Assembly: GCA_029858255.1 (NCBI GenBank)
Contig: JAOUFJ010000023.1
Coordinates: 1-37,802, forward strand
Length of the DNA: 37,802 nt
Reading direction: 5' to 3'
Source: a candidate division WOR-3 bacterium
GTDB lineage: Bacteria > Hydrothermota > Tepidihabitantia > SM23-42
The position numbers and the translations under genes are program-made. This document shows positions 25,502-33,031 of this stretch, piece by piece (within the stretch, counting starts at the first letter, position 1; each line of letters begins with the position of its first letter). Below the pieces are notes generated by a model. The model made no database searches. It saw nothing but the letters and a program-made list of their open reading frames with translations, and was not told the origin of the DNA.

Positions 25502-25948
25502 ATGAAATTAGCAGCAATTATGTTGGCGATTCTTGTCTTGCCAGCACTTATGACTGCCCAGTGTACGGGCAAATGCGACGAATCGTGCTTGAAAAACGCG
25601 GCCGACACGTTCGTGAAATCCGTTCCCAATAACGAAATGTTCTTGATGTCAATCGAAACACTTGCTGAAATGGTTGACGGCGGTCAGACCGACTACGTTA
25701 TCCTGGACATCAGACCGCCGCAGCACTACGCGGCCGGTCATATTGAAGGCGCAATTAACATACCTCTCCCTATGCTTGTCGAGAAAATGCAATCTGCCCC
25801 AACTGACAAAAAGGTCGCGGTAGTATGTTCACTGGATACTAATTCCGCTTTCGGTGTTGCGGTCCTCCGTATGCACGGACGCAATGCGTGGATAGTTGAA
25901 GGTGGCGTATACGCCTGGGAAGGATTGGATCGCAAGTTAGTTAAGTAA
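25502..25948 (+). CDS. Exported single-domain rhodanese
   Basis: The 148-residue product has a signal peptide (MKLAAIMLAILVLPALMTA) and then a short Cys-containing segment (CTGKCDESC). One rhodanese domain spans about 48-146: ILDIRPPQHYAAGHIEGAIN is the family signature, and Cys109 in VVCSLDTNS is the active-site cysteine. The loop CSLDTNS has the usual six-residue length of sulfurtransferases. AAAGGGGG precedes the ATG. It would act outside the inner membrane, on sulfane sulfur or as a thiol carrier; the partner is unknown. A strong terminator follows. Confidence 0.88.
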   Translation: MKLAAIMLAILVLPALMTAQCTGKCDESCLKNAADTFVKSVPNNEMFLMSIETLAEMVDGGQTDYVILDIRPPQHYAAGHIEGAINIPLPMLVEKMQSAPTDKKVAVVCSLDTNSAFGVAVLRMHGRNAWIVEGGVYAWEGLDRKLVK

Positions 25949-25975
25949 GTCAGTAATTGTCTCGCACAATAAAAG

Positions 25976-26007
25976 GTCGTACCGATCGAACTCGGTACGA
26001 CTTTTTT
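25976..26007 (+). terminator. Rho-independent terminator after rhodanese gene
   Basis: GTCGTACCGA (25976-25985) pairs perfectly with TCGGTACGAC (25992-26001) around a 6-base loop and is followed by six T residues. Confidence 0.88.
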
Positions 26008-26020
26008 CGTAGATTACTAC

Positions 26021-26048
26021 TTGACTTCACTCGAACACAAGTTATAAT
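26021..26048 (+). promoter_or_regulatory. Promoter of the DUF2769-like gene
   Basis: TTGACT at 26021-26026, 16-base spacer, TATAAT at 26043-26048. Confidence 0.7.
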
Positions 26049-26069
26049 CTTACAGTAATAGGAGGATGT

Positions 26070-26435
26070 ATGACAAGGAGAGATTTTATCAAATCCCCGG
26101 CAACTGGCACTGTAGCTTTTTTCGCTGGACTAATAGATTTTGGTTGCGGCATGAAAGAGACCCCAAAAGAAAAGACAACACAATCCGAAATGACCGAAGA
26201 ACAGAAACGTGAATATGTACTTGCCAATTGTATCTGCGGCAAGTGTCCGAGTTGGGAAGAATGCGGAGAAAAGGGAGGATTCTGCCTTATAGGCAAGAGT
26301 ACCTGCATCAAGGAGAAAAAAGGTTGCATCTGTCCTGACTGTCCCGTTACAGCAAAGATGGGATTGAAGTACGGATACTATTGCATTGAAGGAAGTGCAA
26401 AATCGCTGATGGAAGCAGAAGCTAAGACAGGCTGA
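26070..26435 (+). CDS. Cysteine-rich DUF2769-like exported protein
   Basis: The 121-residue product starts with a twin-arginine-like leader (MTRRDFIKSPATGTVAFFAG) and a possible lipidation site at Cys26 (FGC), though the residues before it are not typical. Residues 52-112 hold ten cysteines (CICGKCPSWEEC ... CICPDCPVTAKMGL...YYCIEG), the DUF2769 pattern; such spacing suggests zinc or an iron-sulfur cluster, and Tat export would suit a cofactor loaded inside the cell. AGGAGG lies before the ATG. It has its own promoter. DUF2769 has no known function; it occurs in methanogens and some anaerobes (from memory). Confidence 0.75.
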   Translation: MTRRDFIKSPATGTVAFFAGLIDFGCGMKETPKEKTTQSEMTEEQKREYVLANCICGKCPSWEECGEKGGFCLIGKSTCIKEKKGCICPDCPVTAKMGLKYGYYCIEGSAKSLMEAEAKTG

Positions 26436-26520
26436 GATTCAGTACCACTGAAAGAAAGAGTAGGCCATAAGACGATTGGCCTCCTTACTAAAAAACAATC
26501 CGAACAGCAGAAACGAAGAT

Positions 26521-27783
26521 TTATTTCAACAACACGCACATCTTCGTTCGTGTGGCAGCACCGGTGTTCAACCGGTAAAAATACACTCCATTAGGCAGGT
26601 TTCTTCCGTCAAACGTAATACTGTGCTGACCAACGGGCATTTGCCTGTCAACAAGTTTAGCCACCTCTTGTCCGATTAAATCATAAACCGCCAGTCTCAC
26701 ATATGCCGCCTGCGGTATGTTGAAACGTATTGAAGTCACACTACTGAAAGGATTTGGGTTATTCTGCGCCAGGATGACATCAGTGCTTAGCTCCTCGAAA
26801 TCACCGGACTCTTCAACACCAGTGCCGCCGGTCGTCGTGTGGATGATAGTGCCATCATAGCCGACTGCCCAGCCTAAATCCGCATCGAGAAAGAAAAACC
26901 CGTATAGATAGTTTGCTGTCCCGGCATCCTGCATGACCCACGTGGCCCCGCCGTCCGTCGTGTGCAGAATCGCCGCGTGCGTGTTGTCACCACCAGAAAT
27001 CCAGCCGGTCAGAGCATCGACGAATTGAATATGACTGAAATGATACAGAGTACCCAGGTACAAGGAATCCCATGTCGAACCACCGTCGATCGTCCTTACC
27101 ACTAATCCGTTGACGCCGACCGCCCATGCCGTATCCGGGGTAACAGCGCTTACGCTCGAAAATTCGCGTATGGTTCCAGATGTCTGCGGGGTCCAGTTTC
27201 CTCCTCCATCAGTCGTACTGAATATCGCTCCTGCCTCACCGACTGCATAGCCTATATTTGAATCGAAGAAATGTATGCCGTGGAGCGGATATTCATCATT
27301 CTCATACAACTGCGTATTCCAGGTAGCTCCTCCATTACTCGTGTAAAGTACATAGCGCGTTGGGTCCGGGCCGGGAAAGCCTTCGGGCCTGCCACCAGCA
27401 ATCCAGCCGTGATCCTCGTCTATGAAATGCATATCCCACAGATAACCGTTCACCGTCGAATTCTGATCAACCCAAGTAGTCCCAGCATCGGTAGTATATC
27501 TTATCTGCCCAAAATTCCCCACTGCCCAGCCTTCCTGTGTGCTGACGAAATGTATTGCATAGTAGTTGACAGACGGTGTTGGCTCGAGATCGACCCAATT
27601 GGCACCGCCGTCAGTTGTATGGAAAATGCTGTTAGTGATACTTGCTATCCATCCGTTTTGACCATCGGCGAAATGAATATCAAAAAGTGGTTTGTTCGTG
27701 CCCGAATTCTGCTGGTTCCAACCCCAGGCAAACGCCAGTACACTTAATATTAATAGAAAAACAATATACTTCTGAAAAATCAT
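26521..27783 (-). CDS. Ycf48-like Asp-box propeller with C-terminal sorting domain
   Basis: The ATG at 27783 is chosen because GGAGGT precedes it; longer frames lack one. The 420-residue product has a signal peptide (MIFQKYIVFLLILSVLAFAWG). Six regularly spaced Asp-box motifs follow (HTTDGGANW, YTTDAGTTW, YTSNGGATW, STTDGGGNW, RTIDGGSTW, HTTDGGATW) plus a degenerate seventh, HTTTGGTG, which fits a seven-bladed propeller similar to the photosystem assembly factor Ycf48. Residues about 340-420 are the sorting domain (NPNPFSSVTSIRFNI ... GVYFYRLNTG ... KMCVLLK). It is an extracellular protein; the ligand is unknown. Confidence 0.9.
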   Translation of the reverse strand: MIFQKYIVFLLILSVLAFAWGWNQQNSGTNKPLFDIHFADGQNGWIASITNSIFHTTDGGANWVDLEPTPSVNYYAIHFVSTQEGWAVGNFGQIRYTTDAGTTWVDQNSTVNGYLWDMHFIDEDHGWIAGGRPEGFPGPDPTRYVLYTSNGGATWNTQLYENDEYPLHGIHFFDSNIGYAVGEAGAIFSTTDGGGNWTPQTSGTIREFSSVSAVTPDTAWAVGVNGLVVRTIDGGSTWDSLYLGTLYHFSHIQFVDALTGWISGGDNTHAAILHTTDGGATWVMQDAGTANYLYGFFFLDADLGWAVGYDGTIIHTTTGGTGVEESGDFEELSTDVILAQNNPNPFSSVTSIRFNIPQAAYVRLAVYDLIGQEVAKLVDRQMPVGQHSITFDGRNLPNGVYFYRLNTGAATRTKMCVLLK

Positions 27784-27983
27784 CGAGAACCTCCAATCGA
27801 CCCCTATCGATATTCGAGTCATCATCAATCTATATTTTGGACAATCAACAGTATCATTTGTTTACATACGATTTGCAGAAGTTAAACGATAGCAATTCAA
27901 ATTTTACAGAATAGCACTAAATCTTGGGCTATTTTACGCATCTCATCTATAATTTGGCAAACTGAACCGGGCTTTCTGACCGA

Positions 27984-28412
27984 TCATGCCGCAGAAATTT
28001 GTTCACTCCAGATTCTTGATGCTCGGATCCGCCATCCCTCTTCTGTTTTCAGCAGGATACCAGCAGCAGTATGTCTCCTCAGAATTTTCTCTTGACCCTG
28101 CGCATCAAGTGTCATGATATCTGTCGTAGTGTCCAGCAATACTACATCATGAGTCAGTACATGAATTTCTTTAGCTGTAGTTTTATGTTTTATTTCTGGC
28201 GCCATTTCAGAGAAAATTTTAGTGTAGGCTCTAGTTACCTCGTCTCTGCCTTGCATGCGCATATTGAGGGTGATAAAATGCATATCGCCATCCATCGTGA
28301 AGAAGGTACTGAACAACTTGGCATCGCGTGCGTTCCACGCTTTATCAAAGTCATTAGCAAGCGTACGGATAGTCTGGATCTCTTCATCACCGATACAATT
28401 TGATTCTATCAT
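27984..28412 (-). CDS. SnoaL-like / DUF4440 protein
   Basis: The ATG at 28412 has AGGAG five bases before it and gives 142 residues. The pattern FDKAWNARDAKLFSTFFTMDGD, then MRMQGRDEV and RRHTAAGILLKTEEGWRIRASR, is typical of the NTF2-like SnoaL / DUF4440 fold, a cone-shaped fold that serves as enzyme or small-ligand binder. No signal peptide is seen, so it should be cytoplasmic. No catalytic residues can be assigned with confidence. It stands alone between two secreted-protein genes. Confidence 0.85.
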   Translation of the reverse strand: MIESNCIGDEEIQTIRTLANDFDKAWNARDAKLFSTFFTMDGDMHFITLNMRMQGRDEVTRAYTKIFSEMAPEIKHKTTAKEIHVLTHDVVLLDTTTDIMTLDAQGQEKILRRHTAAGILLKTEEGWRIRASRIWSEQISAA

Positions 28413-28540
28413 TCTTTCTCCTATGTTATTTACAAATAAACCCACGTACTAGAAAAAAGATATACTTAACAGTACGGAATACAGCACCAAAAATATGCCG
28501 AATATTGTAGCAATCGAATGGACAGTGAGAAAGAATATTT

Positions 28541-29959
28541 CTATCGTATCAAAGTGACCCGGGTGCCTGTCGCAAACTCCCCCTGCATGAGATTGATTAT
28601 ATACAATCCAGATGCTACAGTTCTTCCATGAACATCCCTACCGTCCCAAACAATATCGTGCAATCCTGGTGCCATGACCCCATTGAGCAAAGACTGAACC
28701 ATTCTGCCAGCAGCGTCATATATTGCCAGGCGTACCCTCTCAGTACCTGAAGTTGAGATTTGAATGGTACACTGCCGCGTGAAGGGATTGGGATGCACCC
28801 GGCTAAGACCAAACGTCGGCGGTCCGTCTTTTAGAAAATTCTGTCCTAATATTTCCTGGAGTGCATTGATGAATCCATACATCTCATCTACCGTACCGGT
28901 GGAGACGCGAATATGCCTCGGCATACCCCAACCCACGCGCACTTGATAACCTCTATTAGCGAGCTGCGAAGCAACAGAAGTTGCGCTCATTCCGGTATCA
29001 AACATCATGAAATTGGTCTCAGACGGAATGTACTCGAGCTGCAGCGCAGTTAACCCGTTCATCAAAATTTCTTTTGCATGATCATTGAGACTGACCGTAT
29101 TGTCGACATGATCGATATCGTCAAGAGACGCGATTGCCGCCGCTTGCCCCAACCTGCTTACCATTCCAATATTCTGGGAGGATTGTATCATCGAGGTGTA
29201 CCCGCCCGACGCTACTGAATATCCGATACGCACACCCGCTAAACCATACGCCTTCGAGAACGTTCGTATCACTATCATGGGAAATCCTCCAGTAACGTAA
29301 CGGATGCAACTCTCATAGTAAGGTGAATGTATGTAATGATGATAGGCTTCGTCGACGACGACAATGACTCCTGGTGGAAGCGAGTTCATGAAAATCCTCA
29401 TATCCTGCATGGTAAAAATCGTGCCCTGAGGATTGTTCGGGTTCACCAAAGAAATGAGCTTGGTGTTCTCTGTTATTGCAGCCTTAATGATATTCAAATC
29501 TATCACATAACGCTCATTTACCGGCACATGTACAACCGATGCACCGTTAGCCGTGGCTTCCGAAGCCATCTGCGAGTAGGTTGGCGTTGCTGTTACCATC
29601 TCATCTCCCGGATACAGGAAGGTATCTGCGACCAGACGGATCAGCTCGGTCGCGCCAGTCCCTGCGCAGATCATGTTCGAACTCACATTATGATGCTCGG
29701 CAATCCTCGCTTCCAGTGTCGAGCTAAACCAATCAGGATAACGATGGCCTTCATATGCCGCTTCTCTCATGGCCTCGAGAGCCAGGTGTGATGGTCCTAA
29801 AGGATTTTCATTGTAGCAGAGGCGGCCAAATGTGTCTTCAGATTCTGTGAATTCAAACGGGTTTGCCTTTACACGACCGACACCGGGCAAGTAGACGAAG
29901 CTCAAGCCAGCAGCTGATGCTTGCAGGAACTCCCTTCGCGACATCTTGTTCTTGCCCAT
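28541..29959 (-). CDS. Tat-exported HisC-like aminotransferase with C-terminal sorting domain
   Basis: The 472-residue product begins with a twin-arginine leader (KMSRREFLQASAAGLSF). Residues about 45-370 form a fold-type-I PLP aminotransferase close to histidinol-phosphate aminotransferase: YNENPLGPS at 49-57, NPNNPQGT at 173-180, DEAYHHY at 203-209, the PLP lysine Lys236 in TFSKAYGLAG, and Arg244. All key residues are present, so it should be active. The last 85 residues are the sorting domain (VHPNPFTRQCTIQI ... LAIYDAAGRMVQSLL ... GRTVASGLYIINLMQGE). An exported, sorted PLP enzyme is unusual; Tat would carry it folded with its cofactor. GGAGG lies seven bases before the ATG. Confidence 0.88.
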   Translation of the reverse strand: MGKNKMSRREFLQASAAGLSFVYLPGVGRVKANPFEFTESEDTFGRLCYNENPLGPSHLALEAMREAAYEGHRYPDWFSSTLEARIAEHHNVSSNMICAGTGATELIRLVADTFLYPGDEMVTATPTYSQMASEATANGASVVHVPVNERYVIDLNIIKAAITENTKLISLVNPNNPQGTIFTMQDMRIFMNSLPPGVIVVVDEAYHHYIHSPYYESCIRYVTGGFPMIVIRTFSKAYGLAGVRIGYSVASGGYTSMIQSSQNIGMVSRLGQAAAIASLDDIDHVDNTVSLNDHAKEILMNGLTALQLEYIPSETNFMMFDTGMSATSVASQLANRGYQVRVGWGMPRHIRVSTGTVDEMYGFINALQEILGQNFLKDGPPTFGLSRVHPNPFTRQCTIQISTSGTERVRLAIYDAAGRMVQSLLNGVMAPGLHDIVWDGRDVHGRTVASGLYIINLMQGEFATGTRVTLIR

Positions 29960-30050
29960 AATAATGCCTCCAGTGATGCAATTTTATGCAACTGTTATCA
30001 TCCAAGCAACAGGGAAAATGGCCATGCCCAAAGCCATACCCTTTCGCTAT

Positions 30051-30078
30051 ATTATAGGAGCCTGCAGGAACATGTCAA
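30051..30078 (-). promoter_or_regulatory. Promoter of the aminotransferase gene
   Basis: Minus strand: TTGACA (30073-30078), 16-base spacer, TATAAT (30051-30056), exact consensus boxes. Confidence 0.7.
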
Positions 30079-30133
30079 TGGTAGAAATGAATCGACCAGA
30101 CACTAGACCAGTTGGACGCTAAAACATAGTGAC

Positions 30134-30161
30134 TTGCCATCACCCACAATTGATATATAAT
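30134..30161 (+). promoter_or_regulatory. Promoter of the 13-repeat protein gene
   Basis: TTGCCA at 30134-30139, 16-base spacer, TATAAT at 30156-30161. It gives a leader of about 95 bases. Confidence 0.6.
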
Positions 30162-30263
30162 AATACAAGAATAAAAACATGATATTTGGCAGAAATGCGA
30201 CTTTTTTGTGATTTTGCTGTGACAATCCCATTTAGCATACTAGTGGAGAAATGGGAGGTAGAG

Positions 30264-32942
30264 ATGAAAAATATTAGCAGACAAGTACATTGTGTCATGA
30301 TAGTCATCTTCGCAGCTGCCATGTTACATGCTACCCAATCCATAACAAAATCCCAGGTGGGATCATTCTGGACGGAAGATGCTTTTCTCTTCGACACGAC
30401 CGTGATGTACACACAAGCACGTGGTAATCAAAGGTGGTCTTCAGCCGCTTTTGACGGAACCAACTATCTCGTCGTTTGGCATGATTCACGCTTCTACCCT
30501 CAGCACGATGTTTTCTGTGCAAGAATAGATCCCGAGGGTCATCTTCTCGATTCTGCCGGCATACATGTTGCGACCATCACTTTTGATAACCTCCAGTACT
30601 ACTGCAATGCAACACCTGCAGTCGCCTACAACGGGACAAACTATCTTGTAGTCTATCAGGACCGCCGTAGTTCCGTGGAAACGGATATCTACGGTGCCCG
30701 TGTTACACCTTCGGGCAATGTCCTCGATCCTGACGGTATCCCGATCTCAACTGCGCAGGGATATCAATGGCATCCTTGCGTTGCATCCAATGGCTTCGAT
30801 TTTCTTGTTGTGTGGCAAGACCTGCGCACGGGAACGCCGGACATATATGGCGCACGGGTTGACCATAACGGCATTGTTCTTGAACCAGACGGCATCGCGG
30901 TCAGCAGTGCACCACGAAGTCAGGAGTTCCCTTCGGTTGCTTCCGATGGAACAGATTACTTCGCCGTATGGCACGACGCACGAGACAGTACAAACACGCA
31001 ATATGATATATATGGAGCCAGGATAACTGCAGATGGAATCCTACTCGATACGAACAGTGTTGCGATCTTCGTAGATACAGGCCAGCAGACTGAACCGTCG
31101 ATCGTTTCTGACGGTACGGACTACTTCATTGTATGGGAGGACTGGCGCGCGCAGGTGCTGGCCATCATGGGTGCGCGCGTGGACAGTCTGGCCAACGTAC
31201 TTGACCCAAACGGTATCAGTATTTCCGGTATGCCGTCAATGATGGAATGGCACCCCTCGTTGGCGTTCAATGGCACTGACTATCTGGTTGTCTGGGCTGA
31301 TGACCGCAATGGAATAGATCCCGATATCTATGGCGCACGCGTAAACCAAAGTGGTATTCTTATGGATACACTGAACATACCCATTTCGGTGACCAATGGG
31401 ATGAAATGGATGCCTTGTGTGACAACTGACGACGATAACTTTCTCGTTGCCTGGGATGATGAGCGCGATTTCCCTTCGGGCGATGTATACGGAAGCCGGG
31501 TGAGTGCTACAGGTTCCGTGCTCGACCCTGTAGGCCTCAATATCACCACCTCTGCAGTATTCCATGTCGAGCCCGGCGTCGCGTACTGCGGCGAGAATTT
31601 CCTCGCCGCATGGGCTGACGTCCGGAGCGGACTTTATCTATCCGATATCTACGGGGCTCGTGTGGACGCAACCGGTATGGTTCTCGATTCGCCCGGCTTT
31701 GCGATCTGTACAGCGCAATTCGGACAGTATTCTCCATATATTGCCTTCGACGGGACGAACTATTGCTCAATCTGGACCCATAACATTGGCGGTGCGTGGA
31801 GTGTCAAGGGCGCGCGCATCTCGCCGGCAGGTACGGTCCTGGATCCAGCCTACATCAGTGTTTCATCCGCGGGCAATGCTATGTCGCCGCAAATAGCATC
31901 GCACGGCAATGGCTTTTTCACGGTATGGGTCGATTACCGGAATAGCTACACCAGCCCTGATATATATGGTGCGCGTATCGCCTCGGCAGGCTATGTTCTT
32001 GACCCTGCAGGGTTTGCAATTTCAAATCTCGGTGGGCTCGAATATCGACCTGCGGTATGCTTCGGCGAAGTCCACTATCTGGTGGCGTGGGAAGACACGC
32101 GCAACGGACTGAAGGACATCTATTGCACAAGGATCGATACGAGCGGAAACATCCTCGATCCCGGTGGTATTGCTGTGACGAACGATGCTGAATTACAGGA
32201 CAATACAGCGATGGCATTTAGCGGTACAAATTACCTTCTCGTCTGGCAGGACAAAAGAAATGGTGATTACGACATATACGGCGCGCGTGTCGCACAAAGC
32301 GGTGCTGTACTCGATCCCACGGGCATTGCCATATCGACTGCACCCAACGATCAGATCAACCCTTCAGTCGTTTTTGATGGCGTTGACTACATCGTAGTAT
32401 GGGAAGATCGCCGAGAACTCCCTTCCGACATCTATGGAGCGACAATAGATACGAGCGGTGCCGTGATCGACAGCTTCGTAGCCATCGCGCAACCAGGACC
32501 TCAAAGCAATCCCAAGCTCAGCCACGGCCCAGGCGCCAAAACACTCCTGACTTACAGCGGGTGGACCGAATATATCAATGCACATCCGGCAAACGCCCTG
32601 CGTATATGGGGCAAATTCCATCCGGAACTGGGAATCACTGAGCACGATGGGGAGACGCAAGCAACTTCCTTACTCAGTTTTTCGCCCAATCCGTTCACCG
32701 GGCTGGCCACGGTCAGCTTCAGCATCGGGCAAAATGCAGAGCGCATAGGGTTGAAAATCTATGATATTGCTGGACGATTAGTGAAAGTTCTGTATGACGC
32801 CATGCCCCATGCACCATGCGCTATGCAGATTAGCTGGGATGGTACGGACCAGTCTAATCGAGAATTACCCAGCGGCGTCTATTTTGTCCATGTCACATCA
32901 GGCGATGACAGCGCAGTGGAGAAAGTACTGCTGGTGAGATAG
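30264..32942 (+). CDS. Secreted 13-repeat protein with C-terminal sorting domain
   Basis: The ATG at 30264 has GGAGGT before it; an upstream frame start at 30186 lacks one. The 892-residue product has a signal peptide (about 1-26) and then thirteen tandem repeats of 50-55 residues, each with the core NYLVVWxDxRxxxxDIYGAR and ending VLDPxGIxIS. The repeats probably form beta-propeller blades or a long solenoid. Residues about 800-892 are the sorting domain (SFSPNPFTGLATVSFSI ... GLKIYDIAGRLVKVLYD ... GVYFVHVTSGD ... KVLLVR). The repeats are well preserved but not identical, so they are not recent copies. Function unknown; adhesion or binding is likely. Confidence 0.9.
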   Translation: MKNISRQVHCVMIVIFAAAMLHATQSITKSQVGSFWTEDAFLFDTTVMYTQARGNQRWSSAAFDGTNYLVVWHDSRFYPQHDVFCARIDPEGHLLDSAGIHVATITFDNLQYYCNATPAVAYNGTNYLVVYQDRRSSVETDIYGARVTPSGNVLDPDGIPISTAQGYQWHPCVASNGFDFLVVWQDLRTGTPDIYGARVDHNGIVLEPDGIAVSSAPRSQEFPSVASDGTDYFAVWHDARDSTNTQYDIYGARITADGILLDTNSVAIFVDTGQQTEPSIVSDGTDYFIVWEDWRAQVLAIMGARVDSLANVLDPNGISISGMPSMMEWHPSLAFNGTDYLVVWADDRNGIDPDIYGARVNQSGILMDTLNIPISVTNGMKWMPCVTTDDDNFLVAWDDERDFPSGDVYGSRVSATGSVLDPVGLNITTSAVFHVEPGVAYCGENFLAAWADVRSGLYLSDIYGARVDATGMVLDSPGFAICTAQFGQYSPYIAFDGTNYCSIWTHNIGGAWSVKGARISPAGTVLDPAYISVSSAGNAMSPQIASHGNGFFTVWVDYRNSYTSPDIYGARIASAGYVLDPAGFAISNLGGLEYRPAVCFGEVHYLVAWEDTRNGLKDIYCTRIDTSGNILDPGGIAVTNDAELQDNTAMAFSGTNYLLVWQDKRNGDYDIYGARVAQSGAVLDPTGIAISTAPNDQINPSVVFDGVDYIVVWEDRRELPSDIYGATIDTSGAVIDSFVAIAQPGPQSNPKLSHGPGAKTLLTYSGWTEYINAHPANALRIWGKFHPELGITEHDGETQATSLLSFSPNPFTGLATVSFSIGQNAERIGLKIYDIAGRLVKVLYDAMPHAPCAMQISWDGTDQSNRELPSGVYFVHVTSGDDSAVEKVLLVR
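32800..32827 (+). repeat. Short ATGC-rich microrepeat inside coding sequence
   Basis: CCATGCCCCATGC, CACCATGC, GCTATGC follow each other, an imperfect tandem of a 7-8 base unit. It encodes AMPHAPCAM in the linker strand of the sorting domain, where the other proteins have a shorter turn. It is probably an expanded microsatellite-like insertion kept in frame. Confidence 0.45.
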
Positions 32943-32950
32943 AAAATTAC

Positions 32951-32980
32951 TGGCGGGGGAGTTAGGCCTCTCCCCCGCCA
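32951..32980. terminator. Strong GC-rich hairpin between convergent genes
   Basis: TGGCGGGGGAG (32951-32961) pairs perfectly with CTCCCCCGCCA (32970-32980), 8-base loop. No T run follows on either strand, so it may act as a two-way terminator or RNA-stabilising hairpin and not a classical one. Confidence 0.6.
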
Positions 32981-33031
32981 TTGCGTCTTCCAGGTATTGA
33001 TGAAGGTTTATTCAGGTAACGAATATCCTTT

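Larger units (their letters stand above)
29960..30263. other. Divergent intergenic region
   Basis: These 304 bases contain no gene but have two promoters facing outward (30051-30078 minus, 30134-30161 plus), about 56 bases between their -35 boxes. Nothing else of note was seen. Confidence 0.5.

Noticed and set aside
27271-27747. Plus-strand frame of 158 codons opposite the Asp-box propeller gene
   Set aside because: Antisense to six clear Asp-box motifs; a shadow of the repeat codons.
30750-32450. CRISPR-like or recent tandem DNA duplication in the 13-repeat gene
   Set aside because: The repeats are protein-level, 150-165 bases and diverged; no identical DNA repeats with spacers.
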